Shown here: in pieces, positions 21,844-32,789 of the stretch
How the letters are laid out: the number at the start of each line of letters is the position of its first letter
Numbering within the stretch: position 1 is the first letter of the stretch
Origin: Colocasia esculenta
Taxonomy: Eukaryota; Streptophyta; Magnoliopsida; Alismatales; Araceae
NCBI GenBank assembly: GCA_014218235.1
Contig: CM024764.1
Coordinates: 68,423,184 to 68,487,183, forward strand
Length of the DNA stretch: 64,000 nucleotides
Reading direction: 5' to 3'
Program-made: the position numbers and the translations under genes
Notes under the pieces: generated by a model
What the model was told of the DNA's origin: nothing
What the model saw: only the letters and a program-made list of their open reading frames with translations
Databases searched by the model: none

Positions 21844-23579
21844 ACCCCAAGGTCCTCAGTGCAAGGGAGTTGAGTTTTAGTTTTCCTTTCTTCTCCACTT
21901 CAGTATTGTTGGGGGCTTCCGGAGTTCAGAATTTCAGGGGGTTTTAGGTTCTGTATTTTTTTGGGATTTCTTCTTGGCTCGATTGTTGGGCGAGGGTTAG
22001 ACTAGTTTTTCCTTTACTGCTGTAAGGGGATTCCAGGGAGCTCTTTCTTGTTTCTTCTGTGGGAAGGGGATTTCAGCATTTTGGGGAGTTCTTTCCTCTG
22101 TTCTTCTGTAGCTACTGAGAAGGGATTGAGTGCTTCCATTTTTTCTTTCATCTGTGCATTGCAAACTACTATGAGGAATTGATCCAGTGCATTTATTTCC
22201 CATTGGTTACTATGTTTTCTTCTTTGCTTTTGCTACTGTGAGGAGGACCCAGTGGAATCTAATTTTGCCATTTCCTCTGTGTGGATTTATTTTTGTGTGT
22301 GTTAAAGAGTTAGATTCAGTGTTCTTCATTTCTTCTGTGTTCTGTGAAGACATCCGGGAGATCTACAGCAGCAGGGGTTCAGATTCCAGGGGGTTCGGCT
22401 CCAGAGGGATTTTAATTTCTTTCTTCTGCAACTATTTGTCCATTCCTTCTATGTTTACATGGTTCGATCCAATGCATTTGTTCATCTTTTCTCTTCTTGA
22501 TTTAATGGTTGAGCAGTGAGAGATTGAGGGCTGCTGCTGTGAGGATTGGAGTCTGGGATTCCAGGGAGTTTTAGGTTGTTCAAAAAAAAAATTGGGATCT
22601 TCTTCTTCCTTTCTTCTGTTCAGATCTAGGGGATTTTGGCTAATGTTAAGTGATCCAGGGGCGTTTCTCCCTCTCCCTTCTTCTGTGCGGAACTCCAGAA
22701 GCTGCTAGTTCCATTTTCTTCCATCTCTTCTGTGCTGCTATGAGATTGTTCTTCTGCTGTGAAGGTCCTGCAACTGTGAGATGATTTCGGTATTTTTAGG
22801 GGGGTTTGGAGAGTTCTGATTTCAGATTGTTGGCTACTGGGAGGTTCTGTTGTGAGAGATAGTGAGATCGATCTAGTGTGTTGCAGGGCACAGTGATCTG
22901 AAATTTTAGTTCATATTATTCTCCGTGCAAATCTTTGATTGAGTTCTTTAATGTCTTCTCTGTCTCATTTTGATCCATGTTCTTCAGTAATAGCAGTAGA
23001 AATTTGATTTAGCAATTATAAATTTTTGTTTCTTATTTTTTGTCTGATCGTTGAGTTGTGAGGATACGGTCCGGTGTTTGTGGAGAGTTATGACTGTTCA
23101 TCCCCTGAGCTGTAGGGGTATATTGGTTTGATAATGTTCTTTTGAGATTTCTTGTTCTGTCATTTTTTTTCATTTCCTTGAATTTAGACCATTTCAGAAT
23201 TAGAGTTGCATCTTGTGCAGTCTTAGTTTAATTTCTATTTCAGATTTCTCCCTCAATTGTGAGGGTACATTGATATCAATCCTCTTTTAATTTCAATTCA
23301 ACTTGTTCTTTCATTAAGTTTGATCTGTTAAGATTGTGAGGGATTTGGTCGGTGTTGTTTACATATTCACTTTTAATGCATTGTCGATAGAGTGTTCTAA
23401 AAAGCAGTTTCTTATGTCAAATTCTATTCAGCCTTTCTATGGATATGACCTGTTCTCACCACTGTATTAGTTCATCTTTGTGATTTTAAATTTGTGAGAC
23501 AGTTTATAGATGGTGAGCATATTGATTTGTGCAGGGAACTCTCGACAACGGAAGTTTACAATCAACAATGCCGTGTTCA

Positions 23580-25476
23580 AGATCCAGCAGGGCCATCAGG
23601 GCCAAAGGGTGTTGAAGATGTGCACACTGCAGAACCAGTCGTTGCAGAAGTGTTTGGGCCAACAGGGCCGGTAGAGGATGCATCAGGCCCATCAGGGCAG
23701 GTGGAATCAGTAGTTGCAAGAGCAGAAGGACCGGTTGTAGATCCAGAGCCCCATGCTTCTTCCTCTATTCCAACTCCAGACCCTCCTTCTCCACCCACAT
23801 CCTCCACTGCACCTCCAGCACCTACCACCTTCAAACGACCTCATCCTAGAACCATATCTTCTCCTACACCTTTTCCTTCCCAGTCTACTTCATCTCCTGC
23901 CTCCTCCACTATTATTCATCCTCTTCCTCCATCTGTTGCAGTTCCTCCAGCTTCTTCATCCGCTAGAGCCTCTTCCTCTGGTCCTTCCTCTTCAGGACCA
24001 TCTGATATCCCCTCTGTTACTTCTCAATCACTCCTTCATCCACCTAATCCTCCTTCATTTATTACCATTATTCCTGAGGGTGCCCAACTTGTCCATACTG
24101 AAATCCAGGACATCAAGGATGAATTTGAAGTAGCAATACTTCGTTCAGTCCTGGCTGTTGGGACTAATATCCACCAGACAGACTCTTCTAGCCCTGTCCC
24201 TAAGAAGAGGAGACTTACTTCTACTCACCCTATCTCTTCTGAACCTTGCTATCCACCTCTTTGGTTTTCCCTTTCTGTTGAAAATAAACACAAATCCTTA
24301 TATGAAGAATTTCTTCTTAAAGTCACTTTTGCCACCATTTCTGGTCTCCCATTCCTAAATCACACCGACCATCTCACCACCATCTTTCCTTATTCTTTTA
24401 TATCCAAGGCTCAACAGTCAAAAGTTTTCTCCTTGACTGAAGCTAAAACTAAAGATCAGTGGGCTCGCGGCCATAAAGTTCTATACAGTCAGTTCCTTCG
24501 AGCTCGGTCAGCCAGGTATCCACCCAGAGATTCCCCTTTAACTCTCTCTGAGTGGTTCCAGATTCATCACAAGAACACCCGGGAGCCTTTTATTCAGAAA
24601 GAGATCAAATTCATCTGGCAATTCTAGATGTACAATGACTTCTGCTATATCAACCATCTTCCTGAAGTGCAGCTGGGCCAGTTTCGACAAGCTATCATGG
24701 CTCTGAGTTCCAGGGATGCTCATACAGAATCCATTCATATTGATTTTGCTACTTTGGAGATCCCTGATGTAGTGTTCCTACCCCCTCTTCACTCCTTAAT
24801 CATGGACTCTTCTGTTGGGACACTTATCTTTGAAAGAGCTGCAAGGGTAATGGCCAGGATTTCAGTGCAAGAAGGCCGTTCCCTTTCCTTTCACAGGTTT
24901 GTCTACCAGCAATATCTTCGGGGCTACATGAAGGCTGATATTCTTGCCCCTATTTTGTCTGAAAGTGAGAGGCTTTCGCCTTCTGATTGGGAGAAGCTAT
25001 ACTCTCTGTCAGCTCAACAACTTCAAGAGCTCAATGCTTCTCAGGCTAGATCCAATCAACCATTGTTGTCTCCTGCTGAATTCTTGGATTTCAACTCCAT
25101 TCACCTTCTTTGGGACACTTATCATACATGGGAAGAAAGGTACAAGGTCGTTGTGGCTCTAAAGAAGGAACCTCAGCAGTACCAGATCCACTATCCGTAC
25201 AAAATTGATCAGTTTCTTCGGCTAGCTAGTTTTGGCTCCTTCACTTCATATAAGATTTCCCTTGGCACTGATGAGTATGGCACCTTAATAGAAGCTCAGA
25301 GACAGCGACACCTCAAAAGGATGGCTCCTTCCATGGGACCTTCCTATAACATCACTTTTGGTGCATTTCAGTCTCACTTTGAAGAGCAGGAATGCAAAGC
25401 GATTCCCATCCTTACTCGCTTTGCATCCCTTTTGTCTCCTACCTTCTATATTTCTGAGCAACCCAATGATCAATAG
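23580..25476 (+). pseudogene. SIRE-2 accessory ORF downstream of pol (one premature stop)
   Basis: An almost continuous frame of about 630 codons, cut at its N-terminal side by Athila-I. The ATG at 23494 belongs to the Athila LTR and is not its start. A Pro/Ser-rich N-terminal half begins with GPSGPKG-type repeats, then a basic PKKRRL motif, YPPLWFSL, and a folded-looking C-terminal part with DFNSIHLLWDTY and RMAPSMGPSYNI. One in-frame TAG (24625-24627) stands where SIRE-1 has CAG (Gln), so it is a point mutation. No signal peptide or transmembrane segment is visible, which argues against an envelope role. Conservation in both SIRE copies suggests the ORF once mattered to the element. Function unknown; PKKRR suggests nuclear targeting. 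Confidence 0.75.
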
Positions 25477-25659
25477 TATTTATCTTGCTCTCATTTATCT
25501 TTTCTCTTTCTATCTTTGTCTCATTTGCTATCTTTTTGCTTAATGACAAAAAAAGGGAGAAAAATAACCATTCTGAAATACATTTCTTATATAGCAATTT
25601 TATCTAAACTTATTTCAGAAATTTTACCCTTTATGTTTATGCTATGTTTTGTCATCACC

Positions 25660-25673
25660 AAAAAGGGGGAGAT
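25660..25673 (+). other. SIRE-2 polypurine tract
   Basis: AAAAAGGGGGAGAT immediately before the LTR start TGATGATCAG; identical to the SIRE-1 tract. Confidence 0.9.
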
Positions 25674-26040
25674 TGATGATCAGGTCATCTCCATATAATT
25701 TCATGAATTACATATCTATTTTGGTGATTAACAAAACTTAGATAAAGTTTGATCTAACAAAGTTTTTATGAAGCTAAGATACAGGAACAAGTCAGGCGAA
25801 ATCAAGGAAATATGTAAGTATTTACTATATTGTAGCATTTCAAGTTCAGAGCATGAAATTTATCCAAGTACATATCGACTTTCCATAAGTTACAACGATT
25901 TCATAAGTGTTGCATTGATTTCAATAGTCATAACGATTTCCTTACCTCTATTGCTTTCATATTCATAAGGATTTGGTAAGTGACATACCGATTTCGGCCT
26001 CACAACGATTTCATAAGCATCGCATCGATTTTGATCTTAG

Positions 26041-26192
26041 AACGATTCACTAAGTGATCGCATCAATTTCGATCTCAGAACGATTCGCTAAGTGATCGCA
26101 TCGATTTTGATCTCAGAACGATTCGCTAAGTGATCGCATCGATTTTGATCTCAGAACGATTCGCTAAGAAATCGCATCGATTTCGATCTCAC
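26041..26192 (+). repeat. 38-bp tandem array in SIRE-2 LTR (4 units)
   Basis: Four exact 38-base units start at 26041, 26079, 26117 and 26155, each opening AACGATTC. Sequence differs from the SIRE-1 unit but the period and the CGATT/TCGTT core are shared. Confidence 0.85.
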
Positions 26193-27552
26193 AACGATTT
26201 TATTTCACATCGATTTGATAAGTGAGAACAACGATTTGCTCTCACAACGATTCGGTTTCACATCGATTTGGTAAGTGAGAACAACGACTTGGTCTCACAA
26301 CGATTTGTCTTTCATAACGATTCGATAAGTTCCACATCGATTTGGTATTTACATCGATTCGACAAGTTACAACAACGACTCAGTCATTAAAACGACTCGA
26401 TAAGTTACACAATGATTTGCTTGGTGTAACGATTCGATAAGTCACAACAACGACTTGGTCTTTATAACGATTCGATAAAGCAGAACAACGATTTGATCAA
26501 TCATCGACTCGATAAGTGAGACAACGATTTGGTTATAACGATTTGCTTATAATAATTCGTTCACAACGATTTACTTCTAACGATTTAGTTATAACGATTT
26601 GCTTATAATAATTCGTTCACAACGATTTGGTTATAACGATTTGCTTGTAATGATTCGTTCTCAAATGATTTACTCATACAATGATTTCATAAGTGATTCT
26701 CACAACGATTTCATGAAATATAACGACTTGATATTCAAATATCTTGACAAGTCATCCCGCATATTTCTCTTTCATCCATGCATTAAATATAACCGTACAT
26801 TTCTCTGCACGATGCATGTTCAGATATCTTCTATTCTTATGCTTCTACATGTAATATCTTTTTGGAAAGACAGAATGGGATTTCTATTTTGATGTATCCT
26901 CACTCTAACGATTGACTGACAACAAGAGACAACTTAGTTGTCTACGTTTTAGCATTTAATGTATGCAGGTCTCTGACAGCTCGACTCTATACAACGTTGG
27001 ATAAAGTAGAAGCTAGAGGATATCAAGAAGGATTTTCTTCTTACGTGCATGGAACGTAAAGGACCGTTGACTGCAAAGGAGAACCATGCAGTCTAACGTT
27101 CTCAGAGCATAGAGACAACGGATACTTCAACGACTACTTTTCAAATGAAGTTATATATTGACGACTGATGACTCCAGAGAGAAGAATCTTGACAAGCTTA
27201 CTCGACACAATCTGCGAGCATCTAGAAGAGCCAAGCCTCACTCCATTGTTTTAGCTTTGCTCTTAGCTCTCTGCGTCTAGAGTAGATCTTAGAGAGAGTG
27301 TTTGTGTACTGAGAGAATTCATTATTGTAGATCTCTTCCTCTTAGTTCTTGCTTCAGATCAAGCACTGTTCTATTAGCTTGATCTAGGGGCTTGTCTTCC
27401 CTCGAACACATCTTCGTGTTATTCCCTTCGTGTTGAAGGAAGACCTGGGGGTTCTAGGGTGGTATTTTTTCCTTTTCCGGCTGTGAAGAGAAGGCCAGCT
27501 GCGGCTGGATGTGTAAGTGTCCTTGAGGGGGACTGTACCCTTGGGTAGTGGA

Positions 27553-29711
27553 TGATGATCAGTTTATCCCCATGGAGATTGATGATCAGTTTATCCCTAT
27601 GTAATTTAAATAAATTACATATCTATTTTGGTGATTAACAAAATTATATAAAGTTTAATCTAACATATTTTCTATGAGATTTGAGCACTGGAAATGAAAC
27701 AAGGAATAACAAGCTAAATGGGTAAGCATTATTTACTCTGTAGCAATGTAAGTTCAAAGCATGAAATTTTCTAAGTGCACATCGACTCTCTAGTTGTTAT
27801 AATGATTTCCTTATAATCATAACGATTTCTTCATTCACATCGATTTTGATTCTATAACGATTTCATAAGTCATTGCCACTCTATTATAGTCTATCTCACA
27901 ATGATTCGTTAAGCGATCGCAAACGATTTGCCCTCACAACGATTCGGTAAGTGATTGCAAAGATTTGCCCTCACAACGATTCGTTAAGTGATCGTAAACG
28001 ATTTGCCCTCACAACGATTCGGTAAGTGATTGCAAAGATTTGCCCTCACAACGATTCGTTAAGTGATCGTAAACGATTTGCCCTCACAACGATTCGGTAA
28101 GTGATTGCAACGATTTGCCCTTACAATGATTTCTTAAGTGATCATAATGATTTGCTTTCATAACGATTCGTTAAGTATTCATAACGACTTGCTTCCATAA
28201 CGATTCGATAAGTGATCACATCGATTTCTCAACAACAATTTGCTCTCACATCGATTTGATAAGTGAGAACAACGATTTCAGTGTCACAACGACTCATCAA
28301 GTTTCAAAATGATTTGATCCCTGTAATGATTCGATAAGTTACATAACGACTCTGTTACTGTAACGATTCATCAAGTTACATAACAACTTGGTCACTGTAA
28401 CGATTCGATACAGCAAACAACGATTTGTCTCTACAACGATTTGGTTATTAATGCATAACAATTTGAATGTGCATCGGTTTGCTTATGAGTACACAACGAT
28501 TTACATGAATATCAAATCATTTGCATAACGATTTCATAAGTCATGCATATAACGATTCCATGTGAAAATAATGATTTGATTTTCAAGCTCATTTTTTAAT
28601 ACGTTGAAAAGTCAAAGTCTTCACATGTATCTTTCTGACAACCATGCATTTATTATGACTGAACGTATCACTGCAGTACATGCAATCGATATCTTCTATT
28701 CTCATGCTTATTCTGTAAACATCTTTTTAGAAGAACAGAATGGAACTTCTATTTGTGTATAAAATCAATCTAATGTTGACTGACAACAAGAGACAGCTTA
28801 GCTGTCCATTGTTTAAGCTTGTAATGCGTGCAGGTCTCTGACAGCACTCGTCATACAACATTGGACAAAATAGAAGCCAAAGGATATTACAGAAGATCTT
28901 CTCTCTGTGTGTGTATGAAGACCGTTGAACTGGAAGCTCTACAGGACCATATAGTCTAACGTAAACAAAAGCTTAGAGACAACGGGCACTTCAATGTTCA
29001 AATTTCAAATAGAAGATATATAAAGAAGACTGAAGCTTCAGAAGAACTCAACTTGGAGATTGAGAATACCAACTACAATCTTTAACAAGCCTTCTGCGAG
29101 CTTTCTGAAGAGCCAAGCCTCATTCCCATTAGTTCTTGCTGTTGCTCTCTGAACATAGTGTAGATCTGTGAGAGAGCCCTTGTGTACTGAGAAGAGTTCA
29201 TCATTTGTAGATCTTTTCTTCTCAGTTCTAGCTTCAGATCAAGCACTATTCTATAAGCTTGATCTAGGGGCATCATTCCTTGAACACTTTCTTGTGTTTG
29301 TTCCCTTCGAGTAGAAGGAAGACCTGGGGGTTCCAGGGTGTGTTCTCCCTTCGAGTAGAAGGAAGACCTGGTGGTATCCAGGGTGTTGTAATTCCTCTTC
29401 GAGTTGTGAAGAGAAGACCAGTTGCGGCTGGGTGTATAAGGGTCCATAAGGGGGACTGTACCCTTGGGTAGTGAAAGTCTGAGTTGTTGCTCAGGGACTG
29501 GACGTAGGACTCCTGTGGATAGGAGGTCCGAACTAGGATAAATTCCCTGTGTTGTCTGTGTGCTTGCTTTGCGTTTACTTTCTTTCCGTACTAACTCTAA
29601 CACCCATCGAAGTGTGTTTTGTGTGACTGTTTTGTGAACAGGTTTAAGTTACTCAATATTTTTAAGAATCCCATTCACCCCCCCCCTTCTGGGCTTGCTA
29701 GCTGGGCAACA
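27553..29711 (+). mobile_element. Solo LTR of a SIRE-related element
   Basis: Starts TGATGATCAG, ends GGGCAACA, 2159 bp, flanked by GTGGA at 27548-27552 and 29712-29716. No internal sequence: the element was reduced to one LTR by recombination between its LTRs. It belongs to a sister subfamily of SIRE-2. Its first 27 bases are duplicated (27553-27579, restarting at 27580). A TATA-like GATATATAAAG lies near 29005. The ORF at 29082-29603 is within the LTR and not supported. Confidence 0.9.
27900..28124 (+). repeat. 75-bp dimeric tandem array in solo LTR
   Basis: Units of 38 and 37 bases alternate three times (27900, 27938, 27975, 28013, 28050, 28088), so the higher-order unit is 75 bases. Each opens AACGATTCG or AATGATTCG. 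Confidence 0.85.
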
Positions 29712-30527
29712 GTGGAATCCTGAGTTGTTGCTCAGGGACTGGACGTAGGACTCCTGTGGAAAGGAGGTCCGAACCAGGATAAAAATCCTTGTGCAGTGTG
29801 TTTGCTTTCTGTGTGTCTGTTATTGTTTTACGACTAACACTAACTGCCAAATGCAGTGCTTTGTTTAAACATTTTTGTTGACAGGATTAGATAATCAAAT
29901 TTTAAAGAATCCCATTCACCCCCCCTCTGGGCTTGCTAGTTGGGCAACAGTCGCCTTCTCATGGCCGACATCAGCAGGCTGCCCAGCACGCGCCATGCGG
30001 CGGACATGCAGACGAAGATCCACCAGCGGCGGTAACCAGAACGCGACACTCAGGACCTTCACGTTCATAACGCGACGTCCACTCCTATCGCGTTCATAAA
30101 CAGTGAACCAGCGAGTGCTTTGGGCCCAAACTCTCGGCCCACAAAGCCTTACAACCTGCGTAAACACCTAAAACACACACCATAGGCCACATACTAGCCT
30201 CCACAACCACTAAGCCACGATCCGAACGGTCAATACACTACAATTTGAACTCAGATTTAACGGTCTAAAACTAGAATTACTTATCCAATCGACATTTGGT
30301 TTGTTCCAACATGGTCGGGGCAATGAGAATGACTTGTAGAAACTAACAGAGTTCAAATCGAACTTCTGGTTTGCGCTCGGCGCTCAAATACACAATCATC
30401 AAATTAATGTAATTAAAAAATATTTAAACTCGGGTTTGGAGTCCAAAATTAGAAATATTTTTTAAAAAATAAATAAGTTATTTCTTTTAATATTTAGTTT
30501 TAAATTTTTTTATTTTAATTTTTGTAG

Positions 30528-30596
30528 GTTCCTGCACCGGATGGTGACGGAGGAGACGAGGAGGTCGACGAGGACATGGACACTAAGGATGCATGA
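30528..30596 (+). pseudogene. Probable last exon of a CACTA-encoded protein
   Basis: After a T-rich tract and TTTTTGTAG, a plausible splice acceptor, an open stretch of 22 codons ends at TGA 30594-30596. It encodes an acidic tail, GDGGDEEVDEDMDTKDA. Acidic C-termini are common in proteins of CACTA elements, and the exon lies just before the subterminal repeats where the last exon belongs. Only this exon is visible, so the protein cannot be identified, and intactness is unknown. Confidence 0.4.
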
Positions 30597-30734
30597 TTTC
30601 TTTTTATTGTTGAAGACATTTCTTTATGCATTGTTGTCTTTATTGATTGTGTGTTTTGTATTTTTTTATTGTTGTAAAATAGGTTTTTGTTATTTTTATA
30701 AATAATTTTTAAAAAAATAAATTGAAAATTAGAG

Positions 30735-31210
30735 ACCGATTATCGACTGAATGAGTTCGGTCGCATTATTTTGTAGACATTTAATTTTGCGATAGAACAG
30801 CTTCAGTCACAATTTTAGTCACTAAATAGTGACCGAAATTACGATCGAACAAATTCGATCACTAAGTTAACTCAGTGATCGAACACTTACGGTCACAATT
30901 TCGATCACAAATTAGTGACAAAAATTGCGACTGAATACATTCGGTCGTTGTTAAGTATTAGTGACCAAATACCTTCAGTCGTAATTTTGGTCACTATTTA
31001 GTGACCGATATTGCGACTGAATGATTTTTGTCCCTATATTAATTGGTCGTCCAATTAGCGACCGAACATAGACTGGCTATTTTCAGTGTTAGATTAGCGA
31101 CTGAATTTTTTCGGTCATAATATTGTGACCAATATATTTTGACCAACATATTCGGTCGTTATTCGATCGTTAGACTTATTAGCGACTGAAATTGTCAATC
31201 ACTATTTGAG
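30735..31210. repeat. CACTA-1 subterminal repeat array
   Basis: Many copies of a GCGACYGAA-type motif (ATTGCGACTGAA, TAGCGACCGAA) and its complement TTCGGTCGC, often as facing pairs. In En/Spm elements such motifs bind the element-encoded protein that aligns the ends for excision. Confidence 0.75.
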
Positions 31211-31225
31211 CTTTTTCTTGTAGTG

Positions 31226-31435
31226 ATATGTCCATAATGTCCCTTATCCATGGGAAAGAATTAAAGGTCAGTTTATCTTCAAGGGTAAAAATGTCTAACC
31301 AAATTTAATGGTCACTAGAATATACGGTAAACAATATTCTAAGCATATTCCATAACACAACATTTTTAGTGCAAATATATACTTGTATGAAAAGTATACA
31401 AACAAATGCCAATTAAGATAGATTATGACGGAACT
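31226..31435. other. Flank between CACTA-1 and Tat-III, nothing recognised
   Basis: About 210 bases of AT-rich sequence without ORF or repeat signature. This is the closest thing to pre-insertion host DNA in the left half, though it may be an older, unrecognised element. Confidence 0.5.
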
Positions 31436-31440
31436 ATAGT

Positions 31441-32185
31441 TGATACAAAGGTTCCCCATAGGTCGGCCAGAGCCTTGGCTAGTCTGACGATGAAAGTCAG
31501 CCAGGACGACCTTCATGTTTCCCTTGGACTGAAAATATCAGCTCGGCCAAGGACGAGAATTACCCGGCTCGGTCTCGGCTGGTACGGAGCACGACGTCCA
31601 CGAGATGGACTCACCAGGTCGGCACGACTTGAGCTGACATCTCGGGATGCCACCGATGGTTGGTCCCTTCAGCTCGAGAATAGTTATGTGCGACGTGCCC
31701 ACAAGAATCCCGGAAGTGTGACCTACATAACTCCCGCGTGATGTTTGTTCGGATTATCCAAAGAACGTGTGTCTAGTAACGGGCACCATAAAGCCCATAA
31801 TCTGATCGTGGAGTCAATTATGGCAACCGATGATGCGACAGTTTCAGTAATTGCTGCGCCATTCCCGGGTCGCCTGAGGTCTCCCTAGGCGACCCTCCCC
31901 CTATAAAAGAGACAGACACTCCACAGACTTAGGTACCCTGTGCTACTCCATAGGTTAGGTCATTCTTCTCGGCTATCGACTGACTAGAGCGTCGGAGTGT
32001 CTCCCCGCCGAGGCCTCTCGGCGGGCTTTGCAGGTCAGTTTGGGAGCTCGGAGAACGCATCTCACGTAGACTAAACGGGCCTCAGAAAGGTTTCTTCGGC
32101 TTGGTCGTCTCGACTCATACCTCAGCCAAGATCACCTCGGCGATCATCTTGGCCTGAGCCAACCTCAGTTGCACTTGCAACAACA
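31441..32185 (+). repeat. Tat-III 5' LTR
   Basis: 745 bp. TATA box CTATAAAAGA at 31901-31910. Clear similarity to 35715-36491 with many substitutions and small indels, so this is an older insertion than the elements in the left block. Confidence 0.85.
31901..31910 (+). promoter_or_regulatory. Tat-III LTR TATA box
   Basis: CTATAAAAGA, repeated at 36216-36225 in the 3' LTR. Confidence 0.65.
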
Positions 32186-32187
32186 AT

Positions 32188-32204
32188 TGGCGCCATCTGT
32201 GGGA
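32188..32204 (+). other. Tat-III primer binding site
   Basis: TGGCGCCATCTGTGGGA two bases after the LTR; one base different from the TGGCGCCGTCTGTGGGA common in Tat/Ogre elements. Confidence 0.85.
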
Positions 32205-32789
32205 AGACACTACTAAAGGTCAGTACGGCTTCCCCCACTCACCCCTTTAGTTGATCTGAAGCCAATGAATGTGAGCATAGGGAACCGCTGAGGCGTCGCC
32301 TGTGATCAACAAGGGGGCCAACCTGGAGCATACGAGGTGTCGCAGAACTATATCTCCAGAGGACCAATAAGGAGGCCAAAGACGAGTCGCTTGAAGCATC
32401 ATCATATGGCCAATGGCGAATCCCTTACTCTCTCAGTATATCTCGAACCTCCCACTAGGGGGCCAAGTGGCCGACCACCCGACGGTCTGGCGTCGGCAAC
32501 TATATTTTACGCATGCTAATCGTCTCGAATCCAGAGTTCGTAAGCTCACTCCAAAGTGAGAAGGCCCATACCGTGTGGTCGAGGACCTCGGTCAAGGGGC
32601 CAACTAGTTGTATGAGATGCATAGGTCGGCGATTCCAAAAGCATGGAATGTCGAGCACCTTCATTGTTGTTTTTCTCAGTGTGTCAAGAAAGTTGAATTT
32701 CAATTACATTAGCATAATTTAATTGTGATTGAACTATTGTACACCAATGAGTCTTTTTTGACATCGCATTAGCATCAGAGGAGTCAGCT

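Larger units (their letters stand above)
1..23579 (+). mobile_element. Athila-type Ty3/gypsy retrotransposon Athila-I, 5' part outside window, interrupted
   Basis: The element enters from the left edge within the integrase tail, continues through a 3' UTR (111-472 and 19934-20676), a polypurine tract and a 3' LTR (20677-23579). It aligns, in reverse complement, with Athila-II at 41441-51121, which identifies the lineage and the LTR limits. SIRE-1 (473-19928) splits the 3' UTR and a SINE splits the 3' LTR. On the right it ends inside the accessory ORF of SIRE-2, so Athila-I inserted into SIRE-2. The matching left target duplication (expected AGATC, seen at 23580-23584) is outside the window. 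Confidence 0.8.
20677..23579 (+). repeat. Athila-I 3' LTR
   Basis: Begins TGATAACTACACAATT and ends CCGTGTTCA. It aligns with the reverse complement of the Athila-II LTRs along its length, apart from the SINE (20866-21128). A GC-rich upstream block (about 21420-21830) is followed by a TATA box at 21834-21843 and an AT-rich downstream part. Long ORFs in the GC-rich block, such as 21263-21898, are open in several frames at once, so not good evidence of coding. Confidence 0.8.
23580..29949 (+). mobile_element. SIRE-type retrotransposon SIRE-2, 3' half
   Basis: From the Athila-I junction: accessory ORF, 3' UTR, the SIRE polypurine tract (25660-25673) and a 3' LTR ending GGGCAACA at 29949. Gag-pol and the 5' LTR lie left of the window, beyond Athila-I. 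The right flank continues into CACTA-1, so SIRE-2 inserted into that transposon; the flanking 5 bp on this side are GTCGC. Confidence 0.85.
25674..29949 (+). repeat. SIRE-2 3' LTR, split by a solo LTR
   Basis: The LTR covers 25674-27552 and 29717-29949 (about 2.1 kb). Between them is a related solo LTR with a GTGGA duplication. It carries an AACGATT-type array (about 25880-26720), hairpin modules near 27400-27520, and the terminal GGGCAACA. Confidence 0.85.
29950..31225 (+). mobile_element. CACTA (En/Spm-like) transposon CACTA-1, 3' end
   Basis: Ends CTTTTTCTTGTAGTG (31211-31225), the reverse complement of the CACTACAAGAAAAAG terminal inverted repeat. It is preceded by about 480 bases of subterminal repeats in both orientations. 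The next three bases, ATA, should be one copy of the 3-bp target duplication. The 5' part is outside the window to the left, displaced by SIRE-2. A last coding exon is visible at 30528-30596. The stretch 29950-30527 probably holds an exon end and introns, but I cannot assign reading frames confidently. Confidence 0.8.

Noticed and set aside
23494..23579. Start of the SIRE-2 accessory ORF at 23494
   Set aside because: This part belongs to the Athila-I LTR, which merely reads in frame into the SIRE ORF; the true start is beyond Athila-I.
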